This document shows, one piece after another, positions 36,159 through 44,659 of a stretch of DNA of 64,000 nt. Source of the stretch: Oscillospiraceae bacterium. Lineage in GTDB: Bacteria; Bacillota; Clostridia; Oscillospirales; Acutalibacteraceae. The notes under the pieces are model-generated. The model saw only the letters and a program-made list of their open reading frames with translations, ran no database searches and was not told where the DNA came from. Numbering within the stretch: the first letter of the stretch is position 1; every line of letters begins with the position of its first letter. The position numbers were made by a program, and so were the translations under genes. The stretch is taken from positions 1-64,000 of the forward strand of contig SVPV01000010.1 of the NCBI GenBank assembly GCA_015065725.1, read 5' to 3'.

Positions 36159-37517
36159 TTAATTTTTAAGACTTTGCATTGGGGCTGGAATTCTGCCGCC
36201 ACGGTCAATAAACCTTTTACTGCTTTGGGTAATGTTTAAAGGCATTACAGGACCCGAGCCTAAAAGTCCGCCAAACTCTAACTCTTCGCCAACCTTTTTG
36301 CCAATGGCGGGAATAACACGTACTGCAGTGGTTTTTGAGTTTACCATACCGATAGCCGCCTCGTCTGCGATAATAGACGAAATGGTTTCTGCAGGAGTTT
36401 CGCCTGGAATTACTATCATATCAAGTCCAACCGAGCAAACGGCGGTCATAGCCTCAAGCTTTTCGATAGATAAAATACCCTTTCGAGCGGCCTCTATCAT
36501 ACCTGCATCTTCGCTTACGGGTATAAAAGCACCCGAAAGTCCGCCTACTGATGAGGACGCCATTACGCCGCCCTTTTTAACAGCGTCGTTAAGTAAAGCT
36601 AAAGCGGCGGTTGTGCCGTGAATACCGCAGTGTTCGAGGCCCATTTCCTCAAGAATACGTGCAACCGAGTCACCAACAGCAGGTGTGGGGGCAAGTGATA
36701 AATCCACTATACCAAAGGGTACACCTAAACGCTCACTTGCTACAGCACCTACCATCTGTCCCATACGGGTGATTTTAAATGCGGTACGCTTAATGGTTTC
36801 TGCAATCTCGCCAAAATCTGCATCGGGGCATTTTTTAAGTGCCGAATGTACAACACCAGGTCCCGAAACACCAACATTTATTACGCAGTCGGGCTCACCA
36901 ACGCCGTGAAAGGCACCTGCCATAAAGGGATTATCCTCGGGTGCGTTGCAGAAAACAACAAGCTTTGCAGGGCCTATACAGTTGCGGTCTGCCGTAATTT
37001 CGGCAGATTTTTTAACTATCTGTCCCATAAGCTTTACAGCATCCATATTAATGCCCGATTTAGTAGAGCCTATATTTACAGACGAGCAGATATTTGTAGT
37101 CTCGCTCAAAGCCTCGGGAATAGAGTTTATAAGTGCTAAGTCACCTGCCGAAAAGCCTTTATGAACGAGTGCTGAATATCCGCCTATAAAGTTAACGCCA
37201 GTAGTGTCAGCCGCCCTTTGAAGTGCTTTTGCATAAAGTATAGGGTTGGCACCTGACGCCGCAGCTATCATAGCAATAGGAGTTACCGAAATTCGCTTAT
37301 TTATAATCGGAATACCGTATTCCTTTTCAATATCACAGCCCGTTTTAACAAGATTTCCTGCAAGACGGGTAATCTTATCATAAATTTTATCACATGCACG
37401 CTTTGCATCGGAATCCGCACAGTCAAGCAAGGAAATACCCATAGTAATGGTACGAATATCTAGGTTTTCCTGTCTTATCATATTGACGGTTTCCATTATG
37501 TCCCTAATATTTAACAC
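36159..37517 (-). CDS. UPF0210 (PFL/DUF711 family) protein
   Basis: 452 residues, the usual family length. N-terminus [27 protein letters not shown], an internal [17 protein letters not shown] block and a [10 protein letters not shown]-terminal segment are family signatures. Related structures resemble pyruvate-formate lyase without the radical site. Function is unknown. It is downstream of the ACT-domain gene by 18 bases and the two are paired in many Firmicutes and Archaea, which suggests metabolite-sensitive control of a shared activity. Confidence 0.9.
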   Translation of the reverse strand: MLNIRDIMETVNMIRQENLDIRTITMGISLLDCADSDAKRACDKIYDKITRLAGNLVKTGCDIEKEYGIPIINKRISVTPIAMIAAASGANPILYAKALQRAADTTGVNFIGGYSALVHKGFSAGDLALINSIPEALSETTNICSSVNIGSTKSGINMDAVKLMGQIVKKSAEITADRNCIGPAKLVVFCNAPEDNPFMAGAFHGVGEPDCVINVGVSGPGVVHSALKKCPDADFGEIAETIKRTAFKITRMGQMVGAVASERLGVPFGIVDLSLAPTPAVGDSVARILEEMGLEHCGIHGTTAALALLNDAVKKGGVMASSSVGGLSGAFIPVSEDAGMIEAARKGILSIEKLEAMTAVCSVGLDMIVIPGETPAETISSIIADEAAIGMVNSKTTAVRVIPAIGKKVGEELEFGGLLGSGPVMPLNITQSSKRFIDRGGRIPAPMQSLKN

Positions 37518-37535
37518 TCTGTTTACCGCCCTTTC

Positions 37536-37805
37536 TTAAATTCTGTGCATAGAGTTAAAAACATCCTCATGCATTACGTGTATATCAAGAGAAAGTTCTT
37601 TTCCCAAGTCAACCATACGGGTTTTGTATTCACCGAATGAGCAGGAAAGTCCCTTTATATCGGTAAGCATTACCATTACAAACATATCGTCAAGCACCGA
37701 CTGGGTTATGTCAATTATATTGGCACCGCATTCGGCACAAACGGCACTAACCTTTGAAATGATGCCTACAGTATCCTTTCCTATAACCGAAATTACTGTT
37801 CTCAT
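37536..37805 (-). CDS. ACT-domain protein (UPF0237)
   Basis: 89 residues: two ACT-like units. It begins MRTVISVIGKDTVGIISKVSA, then a CGANIIDITQSVL segment. ACT domains bind amino acids and regulate partner enzymes; the partner is probably UPF0210 next door. The start at 37805 follows GGGAGAG; the 21 codons upstream are not conserved-looking. Confidence 0.93.
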   Translation of the reverse strand: MRTVISVIGKDTVGIISKVSAVCAECGANIIDITQSVLDDMFVMVMLTDIKGLSCSFGEYKTRMVDLGKELSLDIHVMHEDVFNSMHRI

Positions 37806-37954
37806 AAAATCTCTCCCAAATAATAAATTCAATAAATAAATATTAACATAGTCCTTTAAAGAAAACAATAGTAAAAAGCTTTAATTTCGGAAAAATTGGA
37901 GAAATTTTAAAAAATGCTTGATTTTTTCTATAAAGTATGATATCCTTTTATAGC

Positions 37955-38071
37955 ATTTGAGTTCACTTGACCTTACAAGTGGGTTTAATGCCGAAAATTC
38001 GACATTGAAGCGGATGGTCCTCTGGCAATATTTTGTTAAGAACGTCTGAAAAATTTAAGGAGGAAAAACTA
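37955..38071 (+). promoter_or_regulatory. Structured leader of rplS (possible L19 leader)
   Basis: About 115 bases between the operon start and rplS. It holds pairing such as TTCACTTG with CAAGTGGG at the 5' end and a short CCTCTGG element. Firmicute rplS genes often carry an L19-binding autoregulatory leader here. I cannot confirm the consensus by eye. Confidence 0.4.
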
Positions 38072-38413
38072 ATGGATGCTGTAAAGGAATTAACAGCCGG
38101 CATGCTTAAAGCTGATGCACCCGAAATTCTAGTAGGTAGCACAGTTAAGGTGCATGTAAGAATCAAGGAAGGCGAAAAGGAAAGAATACAGATTTTTGAG
38201 GGTACTGTTATCGCAAAGAACAACAGTGGCATTCAAGAAACCTTTACCGTTCGCCGTGTATCCTACGGTGTAGGTGTGGAGCGTGTGTTCCCCGTACATT
38301 CACCAATCGTTGCCAAGGTAGAGTTGGTTAGAAAAGGTCGTGTACGCAGAGCTAAGCTTTATTATTTACGTGACCGCGTAGGTAAGGCAGCTAAGGTTAA
38401 GGAATTAATCTAA
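38072..38413 (+). CDS. rplS: Ribosomal protein bL19
   Basis: 113 residues. Signature [44 protein letters not shown] and C-terminal [18 protein letters not shown]. It sits at the subunit interface of the ribosome. AAGGAGG precedes the ATG used. First gene of a run with lepB, rbgA, rnhB and yraN, the usual Firmicute order. Confidence 0.98.
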   Translation: MDAVKELTAGMLKADAPEILVGSTVKVHVRIKEGEKERIQIFEGTVIAKNNSGIQETFTVRRVSYGVGVERVFPVHSPIVAKVELVRKGRVRRAKLYYLRDRVGKAAKVKELI

Positions 38414-38423
38414 TTAGTGAACT

Positions 38424-38467
38424 AAAGGGGGACGGGTTTAAACACTTGTCCCCTTTTGCTTTTTTAT
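38424..38467 (+). terminator. Terminator after rplS
   Basis: Imperfect stem AAAGGGGGAC... against GTCCCCTTTT, followed by T-rich sequence. Confidence 0.65.
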
Positions 38468-38506
38468 AAAAACCTTGCACCAAATATATAAAAGGTAGTG
38501 TTTTAA

Positions 38507-39211
38507 TTGGATAATTTTAAAAATGATGAAAATATAGAGTCGGCAGAACAAGAGCTGGAAAGCACGTCTGACAGATTTTCGGTAAACGAGGCTCTCTTGG
38601 AGGATTTTGACGATGCCGATAATACCGAAAGCACCGATAAAAAAAACATAAGCGAAGCCTTAACAAAAGAGGTTTTTGAATGGCTTGAGGTGGTAGTTAC
38701 TGCAGTTATAAGTGTGGTAGTAATATTCACCTTGTTTTTCCGCGTTGCCACAATAGACGGCCCCTCTATGAAAGAAACTTTGCATCACGGTGATAAGGTT
38801 ATTGTAACTAATTTTGCCTACAAAGCTAAAAAGGGCGATATTGTAGTAATTTCGAGAAACAAAGAAAACGATAAAAACTTTGTATCAGAAAACCAAATGC
38901 CTATAATTAAACGAGTTATAGCTGTTGAAGGTCAAAGGGTGGATATCGACTTTGAAACGGGCGAGGTTTATGTTGACGATAAGCTTCTTGATGAGCCATA
39001 CATAAGCACCCCGACCAAGAGAAAGTTTGACGTAGAATTTCCTCTTACCGTAGCACCTGGATGCGTGTTTGTTATGGGCGACAACCGTATGGATTCGCTT
39101 GATAGCCGTGACAGCAGTATCGGTAACGATGGTATGGTTGATACGCGTTACATTTTAGGAAACGCGATATATAAAATTTTCCCCTTTAACGATTTTGGAA
39201 AGCTAAATTAA
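38507..39211 (+). CDS. lepB: Signal peptidase I
   Basis: 234 residues. Cleaves signal peptides outside the membrane. An acidic, low-complexity cytoplasmic N-terminus (about 1-50) is followed by one membrane helix (about 60-80). Catalytic Ser is in IDGPSMKETL and catalytic Lys in PIIKRVIAVEG; MGDNRMDSLDSR is box E. Starts with TTG; the weak AAAGGTAG site is at normal spacing. Confidence 0.95.
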   Translation: MDNFKNDENIESAEQELESTSDRFSVNEALLEDFDDADNTESTDKKNISEALTKEVFEWLEVVVTAVISVVVIFTLFFRVATIDGPSMKETLHHGDKVIVTNFAYKAKKGDIVVISRNKENDKNFVSENQMPIIKRVIAVEGQRVDIDFETGEVYVDDKLLDEPYISTPTKRKFDVEFPLTVAPGCVFVMGDNRMDSLDSRDSSIGNDGMVDTRYILGNAIYKIFPFNDFGKLN

Positions 39212-39227
39212 AAGGTGATAAAAGAAA

Positions 39228-40103
39228 ATGACAGAAAAACAAAACGGAATGAATATTCAGTGGTTTCCCGGTCATATGACCAAAACTCGCAGAAAAATTG
39301 TAGAGCAATTAAAAATCATTGATGCCGTTGCCGAAATTGTTGATGCAAGAATACCGATTAGCAGCCGAAATCCCGACTTAAATGAAATAATCGCAGGCAA
39401 ACCGCATATTATTTTGCTTAACAAGTGCGATATGGCAGACGCCCAAAAAACTGCCGAGTGGATAGAGTTTTATAAAAAAAGCGGCATTATCGCAATCGGT
39501 GTGGACTGCAAAAGCGGTAAAGGTCTTAATGCTTTTAAGGATTCGGTAAAAACAGCTCTTAGTGAAAAGCTTGAAGAATACCGCAAAAAAGGTCTTGTCG
39601 GAAAACCGCTTCGCGTAATGGTTGTGGGTATTCCAAACGTTGGTAAGTCTTCCTTTATAAATCGTATTTCGGGCGGTTCTAAAGCCAAGGTTGAAAACCG
39701 ACCCGGCGTTACAAGAGGTAATCAATGGTTTACTATTGATAAAGAGCTTGAACTGCTCGATACCCCAGGTGTTTTATGGCCCAAGTTTGATGATACTACT
39801 GTCGGTGAGCATTTGGCGTTTACAGGTGCCGTTACCGACCGCATAACCGATACCGAGCTTTTAGCAATGAGGTTGCTTGAAGAGCTTTATGGAAAATGTC
39901 CCGAAAAGCTAACCGCACGCTATGGCGAGCTTGAATGTACTAATGACGGATACGATATGCTATGTGAAATCGGTAAAAAACGCGGTATGCGTATGCGTGG
40001 CGGAGATACCGATACCGAACGTGCCGCCGCGATGGTTTTAGAAGAATTCCGTAATTTAAAGCTTGGCAGAATTACTTTGGAAGAGGTAGATAAAAATGCC
40101 TGA
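39228..40103 (+). CDS. rbgA: Ribosome biogenesis GTPase RbgA (YlqF)
   Basis: 291 residues. Circularly permuted GTPase: G4 LLNKCDMAD comes before G1 GIPNVGKSSF and G3 LLDTPGVLWPK. It begins with the typical IQWFPGHMTKTRR. It acts late in assembly of the 50S subunit, at uL6/uL16 in Bacillus. Overlaps the rnhB start by eight bases. Confidence 0.97.
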   Translation: MTEKQNGMNIQWFPGHMTKTRRKIVEQLKIIDAVAEIVDARIPISSRNPDLNEIIAGKPHIILLNKCDMADAQKTAEWIEFYKKSGIIAIGVDCKSGKGLNAFKDSVKTALSEKLEEYRKKGLVGKPLRVMVVGIPNVGKSSFINRISGGSKAKVENRPGVTRGNQWFTIDKELELLDTPGVLWPKFDDTTVGEHLAFTGAVTDRITDTELLAMRLLEELYGKCPEKLTARYGELECTNDGYDMLCEIGKKRGMRMRGGDTDTERAAAMVLEEFRNLKLGRITLEEVDKNA

Positions 40104-40695
40104 TTATTCACTTGAAAAAGCCGCACAAAGTCGCGGCTTTAATTTAATATGCGGCGTAGACGAGGCGGGCAGAGGTCCGCTTGCAGGTCCTGTTTGTGCG
40201 GCGGCGGTAATACTGCCCGACGACTGTGTGATTGAGGGACTTAACGACTCAAAAAAGTTAAGCGAGAAAAAGCGTGAGGCTCTTTTTGAGGTTATAAAGG
40301 AAAAGGCGGTAGCCTATGCTATTTGTTATGGCACGGTCGAGGAAATTGAGAGTGTAAATATACTTGAAGCCACTTTTCTTGCTATGAATAGGGCGATTAA
40401 CTCTTTAAAGGTAGAGGCTGACTATGCTCTTATAGACGGAAACCGCACACCTAAGGGTATAAAAATTCCCTGCGAAACGGTGGTAAAGGGTGACTCAAAA
40501 TCAATGTCGGTGGCTGCTGCCTCCATACTTGCAAAGGTAAGCCGTGACAGGCTTATGCTAGAGTATGATAAACAGTACCCCGAATATCTTTTTTCGGCTC
40601 ATAAAGGTTATGGCACAAAGGCTCATTATGAGGCTATTGAAAAACACGGCGTATGTCCTATACACCGTCTGTCTTTTTTAAAAAATGTATTATAA
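40096..40695 (+). CDS. rnhB: Ribonuclease HII
   Basis: 199 residues. Removes misincorporated ribonucleotides and RNA primers from DNA. Catalytic DEDD set: GVDEAGRGPLAGP (Asp, Glu), ALIDGNR (Asp) and the VKGDSKSMSVAAASILAKVSRD block. Overlaps both neighbours, so co-translated with rbgA and yraN. Confidence 0.97.
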   Translation: MPDYSLEKAAQSRGFNLICGVDEAGRGPLAGPVCAAAVILPDDCVIEGLNDSKKLSEKKREALFEVIKEKAVAYAICYGTVEEIESVNILEATFLAMNRAINSLKVEADYALIDGNRTPKGIKIPCETVVKGDSKSMSVAAASILAKVSRDRLMLEYDKQYPEYLFSAHKGYGTKAHYEAIEKHGVCPIHRLSFLKNVL

Positions 40696-41062
40696 CGGTA
40701 AAAAGAGCGGCGAGCTTGGCAATTTGGGCGAAGAAATGGTAGCAGATTATCTTCGTAAAGAGGGTTATGCCGTAATAAAACGTAATTGGCGTGACCGCCG
40801 CGGCGAAATTGATGTAATAGCCGAAAGTGATACGCATATACTTTTTGTAGAGGTTAAAACCCGTAAAGAAAATGCTTTAGTTGGCGGAATTGCGGCGGTA
40901 AACCGCAGTAAAGCTCTACGAATAAAGCTTGCGGCGGCATCTTTTTTAAATAGGCTCAACAGACCGCTGACACCTCGATTTGATGTTGCCGAAATAACGG
41001 TATATACCCGCACCGACGGTAGCCGTGGCTATAGGCTTAACTATATAAAATCGGCGTTTTAA
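40685..41062 (+). CDS. YraN family (UPF0102) endonuclease-like protein
   Basis: 125 residues. A restriction-endonuclease-like core: LGNLGEEMVADYLRKEGY, NWRDRRGEIDVIAE and ILFVEVKTRK, giving the E-xn-D-xn-ExK pattern. Family function is unsettled; it is usually next to rnhB, as here, which hints at DNA repair. Confidence 0.95.
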   Translation: MYYNGKKSGELGNLGEEMVADYLRKEGYAVIKRNWRDRRGEIDVIAESDTHILFVEVKTRKENALVGGIAAVNRSKALRIKLAAASFLNRLNRPLTPRFDVAEITVYTRTDGSRGYRLNYIKSAF

Positions 41063-41090
41063 CCTAAAATAAATGAAGCGGTGATTTTGC

Positions 41091-41945
41091 TTGAGGTTTT
41101 TTGATTTACACGCTGATACGCCCTATTTGTGCTTTGAACAGAATATTGCTTTTAACGATTTCCGCCTTGCCGTTACACCCGATAAGGCGGATTTTTTAAC
41201 CGAATGGCGTCAGTGCTTTGCGGTTTTTGTACGTGATGATGCCGAAAATCCCTATAGCTATTATAATGAGGTGCTAAGGGACTTTAAAAGGCAGATAAGT
41301 GGTATAAAAAAGCCCAAAATTTATTATACACTTGAGGGAGCAAGTCTTATTGACAGCACCGAAAAGGTATTTAAAATAAAAAAAGACGGTATAAGAGCGG
41401 TAACGCTTACTTGGAACGGGGAAAACAAAATAGCGGGCGGTGTAAATAGTCAAAAAGGTTTATCACCGTTTGGTGCAGAGGTAATAGAGGCACTTAATAA
41501 AAATAAAATTTGCTGTGATTTGTCCCACCTTAACAAAAAAAGCTTTTTCGATGTTACTGACAGGGCAGAGTATCCCTTTGCTTCCCACTCGAACTGTAGT
41601 TTTATTTGCAAAAATCCGCGAAATCTTACCGACGAACAAATTAAATTGATAGCCGAGCGTAAGGGGATAATAGGACTTTGCTTTTATCCTCAATTTTTAA
41701 GTGGCGAGGTTTTTTCTTCGCTTTATAAAAATATATATCACCTTTTAAGTAAGGGGCTTGAAGATAATATCTCGGTAGGCTCTGACTTTGACGGTGCTTT
41801 GATGGATAAAAGCCTTGACGGGATAGATAAAATTCCCGCACTTTATGGTTATTTAGAGCAGAAAGGACTCTCTAAAAACCTGCTTGATAAAATATTTTAT
41901 ACTAATGCCTTAAAATTCTTTGACAAAACAGAAGATATGATATAA
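41091..41945 (+). CDS. Membrane dipeptidase (renal dipeptidase, M19 family)
   Basis: 284 residues. Zinc peptidase of the amidohydrolase fold. FDLHADTPYLCF gives the HxD metal pair, followed by TLTWNGENKIAGG, ASHSN(C) and SVGSDFDGA. M19 enzymes cleave dipeptides, including those with D-residues at the C-terminus. Shorter than the usual 310-370, but all metal motifs are kept. It starts with TTG; cytoplasmic, no signal peptide. Close upstream of thrC, with an own short gap. Confidence 0.87.
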   Translation: MRFFDLHADTPYLCFEQNIAFNDFRLAVTPDKADFLTEWRQCFAVFVRDDAENPYSYYNEVLRDFKRQISGIKKPKIYYTLEGASLIDSTEKVFKIKKDGIRAVTLTWNGENKIAGGVNSQKGLSPFGAEVIEALNKNKICCDLSHLNKKSFFDVTDRAEYPFASHSNCSFICKNPRNLTDEQIKLIAERKGIIGLCFYPQFLSGEVFSSLYKNIYHLLSKGLEDNISVGSDFDGALMDKSLDGIDKIPALYGYLEQKGLSKNLLDKIFYTNALKFFDKTEDMI

Positions 41946-41980
41946 AATGTATAGGTTAAAAGATATTCGGAGGGATATTA

Positions 41981-43471
41981 ATGAATTATATTAGTACAAG
42001 AAATAAGTCTTTAAAGGCAACCGCCGCTGAGGCTATTGCTAAAGGCATCTCGGAAGAGGGCGGACTTTTCGTACCCGACAGCTTTCCGAGTTTAAGTGAG
42101 GCTGATTTTAAGGAGCTTTGCTCACTTGATTATGTTGGCAGAGCAAAGAAAATTTTAAGACTGTTTTTAAACGATTTTACCGATGAGGAAATAGATTACT
42201 GTGCAAAGGGTGCGTATGTAGGCAGTTTTGACGAGGACAAGCCCGCACCGCTCGTGGCACTTGACGATAAAATAAATATTATGGAATTGTGGCACGGTCC
42301 TACCTGTGCTTTTAAGGATTTAGCACTTCAACTACTGCCCTATTTACTTACAACCTCGGCAAAAAAGGTGCAAAACGGCAAAAAAACGGTCATTTTGGTT
42401 GCTACTTCGGGCGATACTGGAAAAGCAGCTCTTGAAGGCTTTAAGGACGTTGAGGGAACAGAGATTATTGTTTTCTATCCAAGCGATGGCGTAAGTCCTA
42501 TGCAAAAGCTTCAAATGGATTCTCAAAAGGGAGAGAACGTTTGCGTTTGTGCTATAAAGGGTAATTTTGACGATGCACAGACAGGCGTTAAGAGAATCTT
42601 TACAGATAAGGCGATGAAAGAGCTTCTTGCCGATAATAATATGCTGTTTTCCTCTGCTAACTCTATCAACTGGGGAAGATTGGCACCGCAGATTATCTAT
42701 TATGTTTCGGCTTATTGCGATTTGCTAAAAAAGGATTCCGCTACACGTGAAAATGGCTTTAATGTAGTTGTTCCAACAGGTAACTTCGGTAACATTTTAG
42801 CCGCTTATTATGCCAAGAAAATGGGCGTGCCGGTTAAAAAGCTTATATGTGCATCTAATGCTAATAATGTACTTACCGACTTTATAAACACAGGTAAATA
42901 TGACCGCAACAGAGAGTTCTTTACTACCTGTTCGCCCTCTATGGATATTTTGATTTCAAGTAATCTAGAGCGTATGTTGTTTGAAATAAGCGGTAATGAC
43001 GATAAAACTGTTTCTGCACTTCAAGAGTCACTTTCAAAAGACGGTGTGTATGAGGTTTCGGCAGAAATTAAATCGGCTATGGGCGAGCTTTTCTGGGGCG
43101 GCTGCTGTGATGACAGCGAAACCCTTAAAACCATTAATGAAACCTTTAAAAAGTACGGTTATCTTTGCGATACACACACAGCCGTTGCTGTTAATGTTTA
43201 TAATCAGTATGTAGCTGCTACAGGCGACAACACTACTACTGTAATCGCTTCTACCGCTTCGCCATATAAGTTTGCAAAGAGCGTGCTTTCGGCTATAAGT
43301 GACAAAGAGGAGAATAGCGAATTCTCGTATGTTCGTGCTTTGTCAGAGGCGACTAATACTAAAATCCCAAGCCCTATTGCCGAGCTTGAAAACGCAGAGG
43401 TTAGATTTAAAAATGTTTGCGACAAAACAGAGATGACACAGGTTATCAAAAAGGCTTTGAAAATAGACTAG
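41981..43471 (+). CDS. thrC: Threonine synthase
   Basis: 496 residues. PLP enzyme that makes threonine from O-phosphohomoserine. N-terminus MNYISTRNKSLKATAAEAI and the PLP lysine in HGPTCAFKDLALQL, with SGDTGKAAL and PTGNFGN phosphate-binding loops. This is the long (fungal/E. coli) ThrC type. An AGGGATATT site lies upstream. Two terminator hairpins follow. Confidence 0.97.
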   Translation: MNYISTRNKSLKATAAEAIAKGISEEGGLFVPDSFPSLSEADFKELCSLDYVGRAKKILRLFLNDFTDEEIDYCAKGAYVGSFDEDKPAPLVALDDKINIMELWHGPTCAFKDLALQLLPYLLTTSAKKVQNGKKTVILVATSGDTGKAALEGFKDVEGTEIIVFYPSDGVSPMQKLQMDSQKGENVCVCAIKGNFDDAQTGVKRIFTDKAMKELLADNNMLFSSANSINWGRLAPQIIYYVSAYCDLLKKDSATRENGFNVVVPTGNFGNILAAYYAKKMGVPVKKLICASNANNVLTDFINTGKYDRNREFFTTCSPSMDILISSNLERMLFEISGNDDKTVSALQESLSKDGVYEVSAEIKSAMGELFWGGCCDDSETLKTINETFKKYGYLCDTHTAVAVNVYNQYVAATGDNTTTVIASTASPYKFAKSVLSAISDKEENSEFSYVRALSEATNTKIPSPIAELENAEVRFKNVCDKTEMTQVIKKALKID

Positions 43472-43530
43472 GCTGACTTTTGTCAGCCTAACAAAAAAGT
43501 CGCTCTGCAAAAAACAGAGCGGCTTTTTAA
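43469..43530 (+). terminator. Two consecutive hairpins after thrC
   Basis: First 43469-43490 (TAGGCTGAC with GTCAGCCTA); second about 43495-43528 (AAAAAGTCGCTCTG with CAGAGCGGCTTTTT). The second has T5 and may act in both directions, serving the DUF1540 gene as well. Confidence 0.8.
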
Positions 43531-43562
43531 ACCTCTTTTAATACCTAAAAGTTTAAAAAATT

Positions 43563-43742
43563 TTAATGGCTTTTAGCTTTAAAGGTATCGCAGCAGGTTT
43601 CGCGTGCGGTAGATGCAGAATGGTTGCCTACCTCGATTTTGCCTGCAGAACAGGTGTCGTCTGTTGTGTGGTGAATACAGTTTTTAACGCTGCAAACTAT
43701 GCAGGCCTCTGTTTTGCAAGAATCAGTGTTACAATAATCCAT
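43563..43742 (-). CDS. DUF1540 small cysteine-rich protein
   Basis: 59 residues, too small for routine detection. Eight Cys: CNTDSC, CIVCSVKNC, DTCSAGKIEV and ETCCDTF. The order CxVxxC...N.C, G.C.A..I.V and T.C.TF is the DUF1540 pattern common in spore-forming Clostridia. Probably binds a metal. AGAAAGGA is seven bases upstream of the ATG. It runs opposite to its neighbours between thrC and the phosphoesterase. Role unknown. Confidence 0.85.
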   Translation of the reverse strand: MDYCNTDSCKTEACIVCSVKNCIHHTTDDTCSAGKIEVGNHSASTARETCCDTFKAKSH

Positions 43743-43826
43743 ATCAAAAATTCCTTTCTGACCGAATATGCGGTCAAATTTAGTTTGTGTTTTTTAAATT
43801 ATTTTATTAAAGGCAGGTGTTACCAA

Positions 43827-44510
43827 ATGGCTCTTTATACTTTATCCGATTTGCATTTGGCATTTTCTTCCAATAAACCTATGGATATCTTTAGAGGTTG
43901 GGAAAACCATACAGAACGAATAAAGGCTAACTGGAACAGGTTAATAACGCCCGAGGATACTGTAGTGCTTGCAGGTGACACAAGTTGGGCTTTAAAGCTT
44001 GAGGAAACCCTTGAAGATTTTTCATTTTTAAATTCGCTTTCGGGTAAAAAAATAATTTTAAAGGGCAACCACGATTTTTGGTGGGGCACACAACGTAAAA
44101 TAGAGGAATTTTTTAACAAAAATAATTTCCAAGACATATCGGTGCTTTTTAATAATAGCTATACGGTCGGGGATATTGCTGTTTGCGGCAGTCGCGGTTG
44201 GGTTTACGACGGCAGCGGCGAGGTTGATGAAAAAATCATAAGCCGTGAGTGCGGCAGACTTAGGCTTTCCCTCGAAAAAAGAGATGAAAACGCAAAAAAA
44301 ACAATAGTGTTTTTACATTATCCCCCTGTTTATAGGGATTATGTGTGCGAACCGATTATAGAGGTATTAAAAGAATATAATATAGAGCAAATTTACTACG
44401 GTCATATACACGGAACAGGCAAAAATCATACCGTAAATGAGTATGAGGGCATTAAAATGCGTCTTGTTTCTTGCGATTGTGTAGATTTTACCCCTGTTTT
44501 TGTCGGGTAA
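43827..44510 (+). CDS. Metallophosphoesterase
   Basis: 227 residues. Complete calcineurin-like metal set: TLSDLHLAF (D, H), LAGDTSWAL (D), LKGNHDFWWG (N, H), FLHYPPVY (H) and YYGHIHGTG (H, H). The early Trp-rich SWALKLEETLEDF segment is typical of a Firmicute subfamily of unknown substrate. I start at ATG 43827 with GGCAGGTG upstream; the longer frame starts inside the DUF1540 gene on the other strand. Confidence 0.88.
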   Translation: MALYTLSDLHLAFSSNKPMDIFRGWENHTERIKANWNRLITPEDTVVLAGDTSWALKLEETLEDFSFLNSLSGKKIILKGNHDFWWGTQRKIEEFFNKNNFQDISVLFNNSYTVGDIAVCGSRGWVYDGSGEVDEKIISRECGRLRLSLEKRDENAKKTIVFLHYPPVYRDYVCEPIIEVLKEYNIEQIYYGHIHGTGKNHTVNEYEGIKMRLVSCDCVDFTPVFVG

Positions 44511-44659
44511 TATGTAAGAAAATTAAAATTTAATTATTTTAATAAAAATAGTGGAAATTTTTTGAAAAGTGTGATATAATATCGTGAAAATGTCTGCCAA
44601 TGGCGAGAACATTACAATTATTATGTATAAAAGTCAATTTATACGGAGGGAATTTTAAA

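Noticed and set aside
43566..43826. Long N-terminal extension of the second metallophosphoesterase
   Set aside because: The extension lies over the DUF1540 gene on the other strand and is not typical of the family; the ATG at 43827 has a ribosome site.
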